In this document: positions 42,791-54,292 of the stretch, in pieces
Layout of the letters: every line of letters begins with the position of its first letter
How positions within the stretch are numbered: position 1 is the stretch's first letter
From: Cryptomeria japonica
Lineage: Eukaryota; Streptophyta; Pinopsida; Cupressales; Cupressaceae
Direction of reading: 5' to 3'
Length of the DNA: 64,000 bases
NCBI RefSeq assembly: GCF_030272615.1
Contig: NC_081409.1
Span: 525,584,475-525,648,474, forward strand
Made by a program: the position numbers and the translations under genes
Notes under the pieces: model-generated
The model's input: only the letters and a program-made list of their open reading frames with translations
Databases searched by the model: none
What the model was told of the DNA's origin: nothing

Positions 42791-43992
42791 TAGATTTGTA
42801 GATGCATTTTTTAATAAGACTTTGACACCTCAAGTGTCATTTTGTATTTACGTTTTTGCACCTAGGTGATGCACAAGTCTAAAATCAAATAGGACTCTTC
42901 CTTGAATTAGTCATAATTTTTTCCTACATTTTCTCAACACACCTCACCTATATATATGAAGTTGATTATTGCAATTCATATCTAGAATCTTTAATATATA
43001 TGCAACAAAATTTTGCCCAAGTGAAGAGTAAAAGTGAAACTTTGTGTTCCTATTGTTATTTTACAAATTTGATCAAATAAGAAGAAAGCTTTGGCATCCA
43101 AACTTTATGTTGGATTCATTTGTGGTTTATGGTGAGATTGTTCTTATGTCATTCTTGTTGTAAATTATTATTTTTCTCAAGTAAATGTGTGGTTGAGGAG
43201 ATATTGTTAAAGAGTAGAGGCAATTGTTGGTTTATGAACTTTGTGTCATATTTTAGCTTTTGTTAATAGAATTAGCAATTAGTGAATGTGATATAATTTT
43301 GAAGACATTGTGATTCATTTTGGTGTTTTCAAGATATAAGTTAGCTGAAATATAGTAAGATAACACCTCAAAGACTTTGTGCTTTATTGTGCCATCTTGG
43401 AAAAATATTATCAAAATTTATTATAAGGAATCAAATTAAAGACTTTGTGCTTTACTTTGATTTTCCTAGTCAACACATTGGATTATAGAAGAATTTATAA
43501 AAGGTTGATAGGACAACAATGAGTTTTAAGACTTTGACATTAAGCACTCTTTCTCATCCTAGAGAAGCAACGAAGAACTTTGGGCCTTTATAGAAACTTT
43601 GCTTCTTTACTTATCCATATTTTGATCATTCTTGCTTTCTAAGTTAATTTTTAATAGTGCAATTGTAAGAATTATTGCTTCTCTACATTGTAAATTATTT
43701 GCTGAAAAAAGAGGAGGGAATAACATCTATCCTGAAAAAGAGGATAGGATTATGCACCACCCAAGTTAGATTAGAAGTTGAAATTTGTATCCTGCTTTAG
43801 AAAAATAGCATAGTGAATTGAAAGGGGGAGCCTTCCCTTAGAAATTAGGAGATATTTAATCTCATTTAATGTGGTTGAAACCACATTTTTGTAAACTCTC
43901 TTGGTTTGCAAATTTTCAACCAATAAAGAACTATCTTAGGATCTAATCCGAGCATATTCATGTAGGACCACACAAAGTTGAATTGTCTTGTT
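42791..43992 (+). other. Gene X unit 3' region
   Basis: No gene. AT-rich sequence with repeated phrases such as 'aagactttgtgctttat' (near 43,370 and 43,440). A purine tract TTGAAAGGGGGAG lies at 43,818-43,830 and an AATAAA polyadenylation-type signal at 43,922-43,927. The unit ends where Gypsy-1 homology resumes. Confidence 0.45.
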
Positions 43993-44002
43993 ATGAAGAA
44001 GC

Positions 44003-45400
44003 TTATAAAGTTTTCCTTTTTGTAGGTGTAAGTGAAGCTACAAAATTGACCATCTTCCGATTTTTACTGTTGCCCAAGTTGACCTCTTGTGACTGCTTTG
44101 CTAAAAGATGATATTTTTCTTGACTTGTCAAAAGAGGGTCCAATCTTCCATCCTCTAGTGCCTCGAAGATGTTTTCACCATCAGATACATCTTTTATTTT
44201 TACTCTTTTGCAGTCATAAGGTTCATTTGAGTTTTTGCCTAAGGACTGAATATTTTTATTTTCATTTTTAATTTTGTGACTAGAAGCAAAACTATACTCT
44301 TTAAAATAAGCTACGATATCAAGATCAATGGTGAAACCAAAATTATGATCCCTTAGAGGCATATTCCCTCGAATTCCTAGAAACTCAACAATGACTTCAT
44401 AGTTTTTGAATATGCACAAAGTTGGTGGATTTTGTTGATCCCAGTTCACCAAGAGGTAATTGAGTACTTGTAGAGCCCAAGCCCAGTGGTTGATAACCTA
44501 ATCCTTTATTCTTTGGTTGTGCCTTAGGAAAAAGTGGTTCCACGACACCCTTCTATTATACACCGAGACCATTGCAACCATCATAACCACTTTTCTGCAT
44601 GATTGTAAATCCTTTTCCATATTGGTCTATAGACAATTCAACATGAGGTTTTTCTTCTTTATCTCTATAAATACAATTCAAAACATCTAAGGATTCTTCA
44701 TTGAGTTCACCCCACCTAGTGAAGACAATGGGGGAATGGTATTGGACAACAAATTTTTTCTTGCACTTGACTTGTTGTGGCTTCTCATATGTCCTTGGTG
44801 ATGTTGGTAGCTTTCCCACATAAATTAATGTGACATAATTATACTCTCCACACCCTTTGGCTTGTATACAAATATTGATCCTAGGCAACAAGGTGGATGT
44901 CCAACAAAAAATTTTGATTGATAACCAAGCTCAATGTAGGAAAAAATGACAAAGAGGCTTCTTGGTTGATGGGGATTTGATTCTTAGTATTTCCTTTTAA
45001 TTTGTTATAATTTTGAAAGGAATCTCAATCACCTGATATTGTAATCTCCATTTTGTTATAAGGGAATTTAAGATACTGGTGACATGTGGAAGGGGGATTT
45101 CATTGCATGGATCCATGGTCCATCGAGGATCATATTATAATCTAGTTCAAGATCCAACACTTGCAATAGGGTTTCTTGACTGCCATTCCCACCTGGATGG
45201 GGAGAGAGATCATAACCTTTGGACATACACTCTACATCATCATAGGCTTTGATTATGATAGTTTTGGATGCATCTATACAAATCTCATGAAATTCCAAGG
45301 CTTCAACCACTTTGAAGTGCATATATTGAAACTGACAATGCCATCTACCAATACTCGCCTAATTTTGTGCTTATGAACATAAACTTATGAATGAAGAGAA
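44003..45400 (-). pseudogene. Gypsy-1 protease, G-patch and linker
   Basis: 45,322-45,068 follows the protease core; the motif itself (RRVLVDGIVS, with Gly-Ile after the Asp) is just upstream near 45,335-45,360, and LDLELDYNMILDGPWIHAM is the usual C-terminal part. 44,891-44,556 ends with YGKGFTIMQKSGYDGCNGLG, the G-patch also seen in Gypsy-2. 44,452-44,003 is linker: VKIKDVSDGENIFEALEDGR aligns with Gypsy-2 VKIKDASAVENLFKAPKDG. The last words, LTPTKRKTL, correspond to the start of the RT-proximal segment LTEEEKSEF, where the 22-kb insertion cuts in. Confidence 0.75.
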
Positions 45401-45699
45401 TTGTTATGAAAAGGCATTTGTGTAGGCATATAGTGTTCAATGAATGTGACATGATGAGTGATGGAGAGGTGTCCTACCATGGCCTTAATCTCCTTAATTT
45501 TTATGTCACCAGGCATTGAAGACTCTTGTAATGTTGTATCTAGGACTGCTTTATAGTTTGGTGATATACACGAAAGCTCAAAGATTGATATTTACGTGGG
45601 TGTTTTCTTTAGGTGATCCGAAAGGTTATATTGGATAATAGGCTCTAAGCTTGGGGTAGCCCCTTTCAAGGTCACCTTGAATATATGGGTAATGACATC

Positions 45700-48058
45700 A
45701 CAATAAAGATTTTTCATTTTATAGTTATGGTTGAGACTATGTCATTGACCTATTGAATGTGGTTAACTGTGTGTTCATGGGAAACATTAGTAAAATTGGG
45801 CTTATTTTTGTGGGAATTAGAATAGGAGACTTCACCCTTATCATGAGTTTGCAATGGATCTTTAAAAATGATGTGATCATTATTAGATCCTATGGGGTTT
45901 TATACTACTATCTCGCCTTGATCGATAAGGTCTTGAATGAAGTTCTTGAGTTTGAAACAATTAGAAGACTATGTCCCTTGGTTTTGTGATATTCATAAAA
46001 ATAATTATCATTCGACTAGGAGGGCTTGAAAGTTCTTGGTTCGTAATGCTTTATTTCTAGTAAAGTGATAACATGAGATTGAATCAATTTTCACAAAGCT
46101 AATTCAATAGGTTTGCCTAAGGGAGTGTATGCTCGTCTGAAATTATTGTTTGTTTGACCACATTGTTGATTGTTTTGGGCTACATGAGATAGTAATCATT
46201 ATTACACGAGTGATTATTGTTTGGGGGTGGTATATTTGTATTAAAATGCCTTTGAGGGATTAGTATGTGTTGAGCCCTATTAACCACCTTAGTGTCAACC
46301 ATTGCTTCATCGTTACATTCTTATTTCTGGACCAAAACTTGGTTTTGTCATTTTATGAACTAGGGTCATTTGTTTGGGTATTTTCCTTAAAGATTTTTAC
46401 AAGACCCTTATTAATGAGATATATCTCATATTTTATCATGTTCTCTATCACTTTCTCAAATGAATCTAGGAATTGAAGTTGTAATTTGAACATCATCTCC
46501 TAATTCAAGTTGTTAATGAATAGTTGTACTTTTTCTTTCTTAGGGATGTCACACAGGCTCTTACTATCTATAATTTGCCATCATTACAAAAAGGTGGTGA
46601 AAGACTCCTCATTCTTTTATTTAGTAGCACATGGATCCATTATTGTTATGTCATTTTCTATGTTAGGAACAAAATGTGCCACAAACCTCTTAGCTAGTTT
46701 TCCCCATGTCCTTATACCGTGTGGTAGACATGATAATCATTCCATGGCTTGTCCTAGATGTGATAATTATTCCATGGCTTTTCCCCCCAAACTTCAAGGA
46801 AAAATTCTCATAAGATATGTATCATTATGTGCTACTTCTATACAAGAGGTGAAATTTTTTCCGATATGGTCCCTAGAGTTCCCTTTTCCTTTACATTTGT
46901 CAAATTTTGGAACATTAAATTTTGGAGGGAAAGGTGGTACATATAGTGACTTGTCAAAGGCGTAGAGACATAGGTCTTCCATAGTGTATATTCTCTGGGT
47001 ACTGCCGACTTGAATATTAGTCAATTGTTGCTGCAAGTTTTGCACCTATTGTTCAAGGATGTCTGTTGATGTCAAGGGGATGTGGATGTTAAGGTTTTGG
47101 TTTAGATCTACAAAAGGATTGGTGTTAGTGTAGACAAGTGGTTGATTGAAAGCGTAAGAATGCTAGTTAGTGTTTTGGAAAGGTTATTTAAATTAGAGGA
47201 AGATGTAGAATTGGGAATTGGTCAAAGTGTTTGGTGGGATAAAATAATTATACAAAGGATATGTGGTGGTTGGAATTAAGTTTTGTTGTGATGATGTGAT
47301 GAGGGTTTTCCATTTGGGGTTTTGGTTGGGCGAAGTACTATGAGGAATGCTATTTTGGTTATTGAAAGTGACACCTAATAGAAGAGATGTGTTGTTTTGA
47401 GGCACCATTGTCATTACCATAGGCTGAGAGATAGTGTTGTTATTTGGTTGAAACACTGGTGGTAACACCACATTTTGATTTTTCTTTTGTTTTTGATTAC
47501 TGGTGCTAGAAATTATTTTGTCTTGCATGGAGATGGTGCTATTTTGATCAATAGGTGGAGTGTTGTAGAGAGGGTTGTTGAATGATGAAGAAAACATAGT
47601 AACCTGAGTGGCATCCCAAGTTGTGTTAACCAATGAAAGACTAGTGGGTAATTTTTGTGATGATGACACATGCAAAGACCCTATACTTTGTGACATTTGT
47701 GTTATAGGTTGCATTATTGTAGAGATGTAAAAATTAGCAAATAATTTAGCTCCATTTTGAGCCAACAACAAAAGTACCTATCTGGGCCATGATTCAAGAG
47801 GGCATTTATGACCATGAGGATTTGGGGATCCTGTTGTGCTTGGTCAAGTTCTTCAAGGGTTAACCCCTTTTTGATGTTTTTCATAGAAATGGATCATCAT
47901 GGTCGAGCATAAGGGTAATATCTAATAAAGTGGCTGACATTCGAGAGGGTGGCCTGCATGTATTTGACCCCTTGTTCATGGTACTTGTGGGATTAAAATT
48001 TAGGTCAAATGTTGGATCCATTTGATGTTTCTTTCTCTATGATCGTGTATAGGCCATG
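45700..48058 (-). pseudogene. Gypsy-1 gag (decayed)
   Basis: Pieces in order on the minus strand: a likely start MAYTRS near 48,058; KKGLTLEELDQ near 47,870 (Gypsy-2 RKGVKLLEDFD); an Asn/Gln/Thr-rich stretch 47,771-47,193; capsid words QQQLTNIQVGSTQRIYTMED and FPPKFNVPKFDKCKGKGNSRDH at 47,045-46,794, matching Gypsy-2. A damaged knuckle near 45,990 reads YHKTKGHSLLIV (first and last Cys lost). Frameshifts and stops abound. Confidence 0.78.
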
Positions 48059-48109
48059 GGCGACTCCTAGGAATATGCTAATGAATGCAAGGGCAGACAC
48101 TATAGTTTT

Positions 48110-48500
48110 GCAATTTTGGAGACTTTTGGGGATGACTATGCGATTAAGAAAATGATTATGCAATCTTATATTTTTGGGTTTTTGATAATTTTTAGGATGA
48201 TACTACTACTAAGGGAATGACTATGTAATCTATTTTTTTTAATTTTTTGACACTTTTAGGCTGATAACACTATAAATGAAATGATTATGCAATTCTTTTT
48301 TTTTGGATTTTTGACACTTTAGGATAATAACACCAGTAAGGAGTTGACTATGCAATTCTATTTTTTTGGATTTTTGGTACTTTTAGGATAATAACACTAC
48401 TAAGGAGATGACTATGCAATTCTATATATTTTTGGATTTTTTACACTTTTAGGATAATAACACCACTAAGAAGATGACTATGCAATTTTATTTTTTATTT
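48110..48500. repeat. About 62-bp tandem repeat, six diverged units
   Basis: Units contain ggatttttgacacttttagg, ataataacaccactaagg and agatgactatgcaatt separated by T-runs. Six copies between about 48,110 and 48,500, the last three the most alike. It lies directly upstream of Gypsy-1 gag on the minus strand, i.e. in its leader or 5' LTR area. Confidence 0.85.
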
Positions 48501-49979
48501 TTTATTTATTTTGAGAAAGACGTGGCTACAACTCTATGGATGTCAACCTAAGGGACTGTAAAGAGAACCATAACCTTAAAAATGGTGATGATGGGATGAT
48601 TTTGACAAAGTTTAACCCTTCACTAGACTTATCAAAAAAATTGACAAGGTTTTGGTACTCTAACGAGGACTAAGGTTTGATCCAAAAATTTGATCTCTAC
48701 ACTCCTAAAAATTGTTAATCTGTAATATGAAACTTGGAAATAAGACACCAAAAGGAGATGATCCTATGAGGTAAAAAATGATGGTCTATACTATGGATTG
48801 ATAATTGAGATTGTACTATAAGTAAATGTAGATTTTGAAGATTAGAGGGAGATGAAATTGACTTAAAGGAAATCTTAAGGGAGACATAACCGAATGGATG
48901 AAAAATATAAATGACACTACTGATCTGACTAGCCTTGAGAATTATAGTGGTATAAATGATTTGGATACCAATTTATAATCTTGTTATGGTCTTAAAAGTT
49001 TGTAGATTTGTTAGGAAAATGTGTGGCATTAATTGATAAATGTGTGACATCGACTAACGAATCTGTGAATGATTAATCAAATGTGAGACGGTAACTAGCT
49101 AATGCGTAACTGATTTAGCAATTACGAGACTAATTCGACAAATAAAAGACTATACTTTTTCTAATGTTTTTTAATAATTTTTATTCTAAATAGATAATCA
49201 AAAAACACAAAGAACAAGTGGGCTATTTACTTGGACTATATAACCTTGAAATCTAGACTTTCATAACAAGGGCCTAAATTAGACCAAAGTTTCAATTGAC
49301 TCTACTGGTATAACACATCAATTTAACTAGTCAATCATAAGCAAGTGAAATCCTAAGCTCAAGGGTAAGATACTACTTGATAGAGCTCCTGCAACAAAAT
49401 ACCTATTCACACTAGACAGATAGAGGTCTAGTGGCATGTGCGCAGTGGCATAAGCTCAAATAACACTGGATCACCTTTACTCTTACCCCAAAGCTCCAAA
49501 GAAATTATAGACCAATGAATCTATGACTTACTATGGGAGGAACATGAGGAGTATCTACGAGGTGAGATCTACACACCCTAAACTATCAAGCAATTACAAA
49601 GGCTAGCCTTTAAATCATAAGGGTTCATAGTATGGGCTTCAAGACACACCAATTCTTGGGACAATAGCATGTTGAGACCCAATATGTGTTTGGTTTTCCA
49701 TAACCAAACCTAGGTCCTCACCCAATGTTTCTTGCATCACTAGGGAATGCACAAGAAACAACCGTGAGGGTGTAATAGGTTTGGACCGAGCTTTCACTTC
49801 TATCTCTTTATAAAGCCCATTGGAGTAGTGTGCTTGAGGTTGATCCCTAAGGTGATAAAATCCCTAGGTAGGCATCCTACTTTAAAAAGAAAAAGTGGGT
49901 GCCACTACATGTTTCACTTACATCCTCGATCTGCGAAGGCAAGGGGAGAGGATACGTGTGTAGTAGTTTGGGACCACCC
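48501..49979. other. Non-coding stretch right of Gypsy-1 gag
   Basis: No gene. It may include the Gypsy-1 5' LTR, but nothing here matches the putative 3' LTR at 5,184-6,188. A short motif array lies at about 49,000-49,150: minus-strand words TTACGCATT, CTCACATTTGATTAA, CACACATTTATCAA and CCACACATTTT recall the intron array of PMD copy 1. Confidence 0.5.
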
Positions 49980-52094
49980 TGTTGGAACCTTAAAATTCAT
50001 AACAATAACCCTGGCATGATCATCAAGATTTTGTGTTTAATGTTGAAGCTAAATAAGTTTTCTTTTAACTAACATAGAATCCCACATATTGTCACCATTA
50101 TGCCCTAATTATATGTGAAAAATTCCTAATAAACCCAAGAAAGATCAATAAGATAACCTCACTAAGTAAACATTTCATGACTATATCGGAATAGCTATTC
50201 AGATCTAATAAATCAATGTTGGATACTTATATCAGGATAGCTAACCTGATCCCATAATCAGTGCTGAATATGGACATCAAGATAGCAAAGCTAAACAAGA
50301 TGTTTGAGGCACCTAGCATAATGACTACAAAAGGCACGATAACAATTCTATGGATTCTGATAGAACAAATTATTTCGATAAGCATTACATAGATATAGCT
50401 ATGTTGAACTAAGCATGTGGATATCTGTCAAAATAACCACCAAAGACGGAGAAGCAGTATTTTGCAATGCTGACAAAGTAAGCTATCCTGACACACACAT
50501 TTCAGGATATGTCATCCTGACAAAGGAAAATACAAAAAGAGCGTTATGATACCATGTCAGAATAACTAATGAAGTTGGAATAGCACATCAACAGGGTTCT
50601 GATTGCTAAAGTTATCGTGATGGTAAATAAATAGAATGGCATTAGGAAAACTATCCCGGTTATGAATTCATGACTGAAGAAATCAATATCGGTAAACCCT
50701 ATGGTGATAGAAGGAAAATGGAGAAGGGATCCTTATCAGTATAACTATTGAGATCGAGATAATGGATTATTTATAACCTGATAGTCCAACCTATTTCAAA
50801 AGATAGTATATGAAATGACATCGGAATAGCTACTCCAATAGCACATTCTTGACTGAATAATTTTGTTGGAATAACTTATAGCGAAAAGAAAAATCAAACG
50901 GGAATATCTTCATTGGGATGACTTGTGAAGTTGGAAAGATAGCTTTTGGGTATGCCGATAGTTGAAATAATCCCGATAAGCACCATTCAAGATGTGATCG
51001 ACATAAGTAACCTGAAGACCAAAATCACACTAGTAACAACTCATCGGTATAACCTATGCCAAAATGACGTGAATGATAAACAATTTCCAACATCGACTCA
51101 ATTGTCAGAAAGGTGCCAAACAAACATGACAGATGAAGTGAAGGGATGTAACCCTTGTATAGAATATTTATATGTAAAACATTAAAAGGAATTAGAATGA
51201 ATTAGAGTCAATTGCAATGTAAGATATTAAAAATAGGATTTGTAAAATATTATCAGATAGAAATAAAAAATACAGTTAGTGCTCCTTTTTCTCTATTGTG
51301 TTGTAGTGAATTTCTCTTCAGATTAGTTCTTTGTTATAACCATTTGAAGAAAGTGGTTGTTATCTTAAATCCTTGTGTGAAGATTTCATGTTGTAATTTC
51401 AAGTTAGAAAAATATAGAGTGCATCTAAGACAAAAGACGAGTATTTGCATTCTATCCTAATTGGTCTTTCTGTGAGAGATAAATTAAATTAGACTAATAG
51501 TAATTGAAGACATCTAATTGTAACATTGAGGGTTGGATAATTGACAGATCCATCCAAAGGAGGATTTAAAAATTGTCTTTCAAAATTATACATAGGGTTT
51601 GCAAGTGAATGACTCTATTACCCAAAAGAAATAAGACATTGGTCTAAATACATACAAATTTCAATTCAAATCACTTATCCACATTTTTCAGTTTCATTTC
51701 TATGTTAGTAGGAGATATAAGTAGAAGTTAGAAGGAACAAAAGTTTAGAATCAGACAGTAGGAACCAGATTAGAGAAAAAATAATCAGTTAAAGAAGATC
51801 ACCAAGAGAGTAGAAGAAATCAGATAATTTAAAGAGTTTATCCCAAAGATATAGGCCACTTTGAGATAAACAACATAAGTAGAAGATATAGTGTGAAATA
51901 TGCTATAAAAAGCACCAAGTTGGAGAGTTAGTTGGTGAGGAGGTACACCCACCTAGGTTTTGCAAAGCCTCAAGTGAGGGAGTTAGAAACCTTGAAAGGT
52001 TCACTCTATTAGTTGGCTAAATCATTTGGAAGATTTGATCATTGGGCGAGGCATACTCATACAGTTTTCCAATCTGTTGATTTGAGCACCAACA
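49980..52094 (+). repeat. Gypsy-3 5' LTR
   Basis: A 2,115-bp repeat, TGTTGGAACC...AGCACCAACA, nearly identical in layout to 58,930-61,046. Its first 1.1 kb carries about 20 spaced copies of a motif like CGGGATAGCTA; the best, atcaggatagctaacctgat (50,232-50,251), is a near-perfect palindrome. The small frames inside (e.g. 50,946-51,185) recur in both LTRs and are not called as genes. Confidence 0.95.
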
Positions 52095-52097
52095 GAT

Positions 52098-52115
52098 TGG
52101 CAACTCTGCTGGGGA
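52098..52115 (+). other. Gypsy-3 primer binding site (tRNA-Arg type)
   Basis: TGGCAACTCTGCTGGGGA begins three bases after the 5' LTR. It differs by one base from the TGGCGACTCTGCTGGGGA site I associate with Ogre/Tat elements (tRNA-Arg). It fixes orientation and supports the Tat-clade call. Confidence 0.75.
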
Positions 52116-52328
52116 GAATAAACAAATAACTCTATTGTGGGAAAGAACTCAGGAGAAAATTATAACAAAATATTCCTCTTCAAGAGAGGTCGCGACTTTG
52201 ATATAAGAAAACACATCTGCATGTATAGGAGGAGGTCTCTGAGACAAGGACATCCCCTCATACAGTTGGAGTTCAATTAAAAAAGAAATAAAACCAGTCA
52301 AAAGAAAAATAACTCACCAGACAATTCA

Positions 52329-53760
52329 ATGGGGCTCAATAATCTATTCCTTGATGAATGATATAATTAGTATAATGCTGAAAAGGAATGCATTCAAAAT
52401 GCATCATTCAATGTGCAAAAGGATTTGTTTTCAGCTAGAAGGGGAAGTGATGACATGGATTTGACTTCTGTAGATAGAGAACATTAAAAAAAGCATAAAG
52501 TTCATTCACAAGGAAGATTTAGTACTCCCCCTGGTTTCTCTTCTGGACCCTCTAGCTCATCTTCAAGAGATTTTGGAATGAATTCTACAAGTTCATGAAA
52601 CCCAAATGGATTATCGGGGCGGTTTGAAGGAATAATAAAATAGGTTATAGACACAGTTCTTGAAATGAGAAATTAGGGAATGACACAAGAAGCCTTGGAT
52701 GCTTGTGCCAGGTTAGGCATAAAACTTGATGAAGATTAATTGGTCCATGATTTACAAAGACATATCAAGGAGGGTGAAAGAGCAAGTCAATCCCAAATAC
52801 CCCCTCAAGGAAGAGATTTTGTACCTGGGACACACAGTGGAGGTCAAAATTTCAGAGCACATGAAAACCCTTTATATCAAAGACCTGACCAAAGATATAG
52901 GCTTGGTGATTTGGCCCACAATCAAAACCCTCCTCAATATAATCTGTATAACCAACCCTAGCCTAAACACCAATATACTTCATATAATCAATTTTCTCAG
53001 CATCCCCATTTTCAACCACAATATAATCAAACACCTCTTTTCACCCATCCCTATAACAATATAAACCAAGGCTAGTATTATGGAGTTCAATATCAAAAAA
53101 ACTTGGGATATAATGTTTTGGGTGGATTTGTGAACACTGATCAATACAAACAGTTTGATTTCTCAGGAATCATAGGTTACCCACACCCTATCTCAAATGA
53201 TCTAAGAACCGCTATTCTGAAATTCACAAGGAGTGGTGTTGTAACAAGAGAAGGGAATTGTAATGCATTTGATAATGTGATATAAGGCTTTGGATTCCCA
53301 CCTGAAGACATCAAGATGAGACTATTTATACAGTCACTAACTGAGGACAAGGGATTGATTTAGATCATTACTAGATGCTTCGATCACTAGCCTGGTGGAA
53401 TTCAAAAGACTCTTTTTGGAAGAGTATGTAGATGAAAATAGCCCAGAATTTAGTCTACACAAAATTATGACCATACAAAAGGGGAATAATGAATCAGTGA
53501 TTGAATTTAACAAAAGGTTCAATAAGGTGCTAAACAAAATTCCATGACGCATGAAGCCAGTAAACAAAGTAAGTATTCTCCATTATATAAATGCATTTGA
53601 TAGAAAGACTAATTATGAGATTAGATCAAATAACTCATCTACCCTACAAGAGGCCCTGAAGATTGCAATCACCATAGAAAATAACAAAAAAGCTGCTAGT
53701 AGACTTGGAAAGAGGGATGACACAAGGTTGTATAACCCAAAAGCTCCTAAATAGAACAAG
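52329..53760 (+). pseudogene. Gypsy-3 gag
   Basis: Probable start ATG 52,329 (MGLNNLFLDE). Ser/Pro-rich N-terminal segment (TPPGFSSGPSSSSSRDFG), Gln/Asn/Tyr-rich stretch 52,740-53,100, then FDFSGIIGYPHPISNDLR and the capsid core near 53,290-53,560 (AWWNS; EYVDENSPEFSLHKIM in the +2 frame). 53,551-53,754 is open: MKPVNKVSILHYINAFDRK, ending with ALKIAITIENNKKAA. At least four stops and frame changes interrupt it. Confidence 0.8.
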
Positions 53761-53793
53761 GAGGAAGACAAGTTTGATAAAGTATTAAGTGCC

Positions 53794-54195
53794 TTGAAAT
53801 ATTTATCTATGAAAGTAGGTAAACCTGATAGACCATATTTTTATAGACATGATAGACCAAAACTCCATGATATGCCTTACAACACAAATTGGAAGGATGG
53901 AAAACCAGAAGTTTCAAAACAAAACTCTAATAAGGATTTACTTGATCCACTTAGTAAAGGAAATTACATGACAGAGGAAAATCCCTGGTGTAATGCATGT
54001 AATCTACCACATTCTCCACTACAATGGGTGGTATCTCAAAGTCTGGAAAATGAAGAAATGGCATGTGATCAATACGACCCTACTCAGTCAATAAATACAA
54101 TGTCACTTCAGCCTTTAAATGGAGTAAATGATTATGAATCATCCGAAGATGATTATGAATATGATGTAAATGATCAAAGGTATAATCATCAGTGA
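53794..54195 (+). CDS. Gypsy-3 gag C-terminus with zinc knuckle
   Basis: A 133-residue frame continuing gag. NPWCNACNLPHSPLQW near residues 67-82 is a variant knuckle: C-x2-C-x3-H, with the last Cys replaced by Trp. The C-terminal part is acidic (YESSEDDYEYDVNDQRY). It is separated from upstream gag by a TAG at 53,752. Binds element RNA in active relatives. Confidence 0.75.
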   Translation: MKYLSMKVGKPDRPYFYRHDRPKLHDMPYNTNWKDGKPEVSKQNSNKDLLDPLSKGNYMTEENPWCNACNLPHSPLQWVVSQSLENEEMACDQYDPTQSINTMSLQPLNGVNDYESSEDDYEYDVNDQRYNHQ

Positions 54196-54292
54196 TGCAT
54201 GCAACAAGTGTTTTTTAGATCATAATGAAGAGGAAGTCCCAAGGTTAATAAATCCTATAGAAGAAGAATGAAATGCATTAACCTTTGCAACT

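Larger units (their letters stand above)
21774..43992 (+). mobile_element. 22-kb insertion into Gypsy-1 pol ('gene X unit' plus Gypsy-2)
   Basis: Gypsy-1 pol homology stops at about 21,773 and resumes at about 44,006. The flanks atgaagaatgctat (21,760-21,773) and atgaagaagcttat (43,993-44,006) are near-identical and could be a diverged target duplication. Removing Gypsy-2 leaves about 6.2 kb: a palindrome array, a long + strand reading frame, and a 3' region with an AATAAA signal. I found no terminal inverted repeats and no LTR pair, so the transposition mechanism is unknown. A purine tract TTGAAAGGGGGAG (43,818-43,830) near the right end would fit a + strand LTR element, but no second LTR is visible. 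Confidence 0.5.
5184..48058 (-). mobile_element. Gypsy-1: decayed Tat-like Ty3/gypsy element, interrupted
   Basis: Order along the minus strand: gag (48,058-45,700), protease (about 45,400-45,070), G-patch (about 44,600), RT (split at 44.0/21.77 kb), RNase H, second RNase H (20,614-20,300), integrase (about 19,850-18,660), spacer, antisense PMD gene (6.4-16.6 kb) and the 3' LTR. The halves belong together because their proteins align end to end with intact Gypsy-2: the right half stops where Gypsy-2 reads LTEEEKSEF and the left half resumes about 25 residues later at HHLPLNLGDKP (Gypsy-2 MHYLSIAPGAKP). It is dead: stops throughout, a deletion removing the RT YVDD box, and altered integrase residues. 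Outer limits are approximate; the right LTR was not identified. Confidence 0.65.

Noticed and set aside
43831-43992. Short 3' LTR of a + strand element after the purine tract at 43,818
   Set aside because: Does not begin with TG and has no second copy near 21,774.
48501-49979. Right-hand (5') LTR of Gypsy-1
   Set aside because: Expected here, but no stretch matched 5,184-6,188 by eye; TCTACA endings at about 48,701 and 49,572 lack supporting flank similarity.
50946-51185. 79-codon frame in the Gypsy-3 LTR, repeated at 59,875-60,135
   Set aside because: Both copies lie in the LTRs at the same place; no domain, and the conservation is explained by LTR identity.
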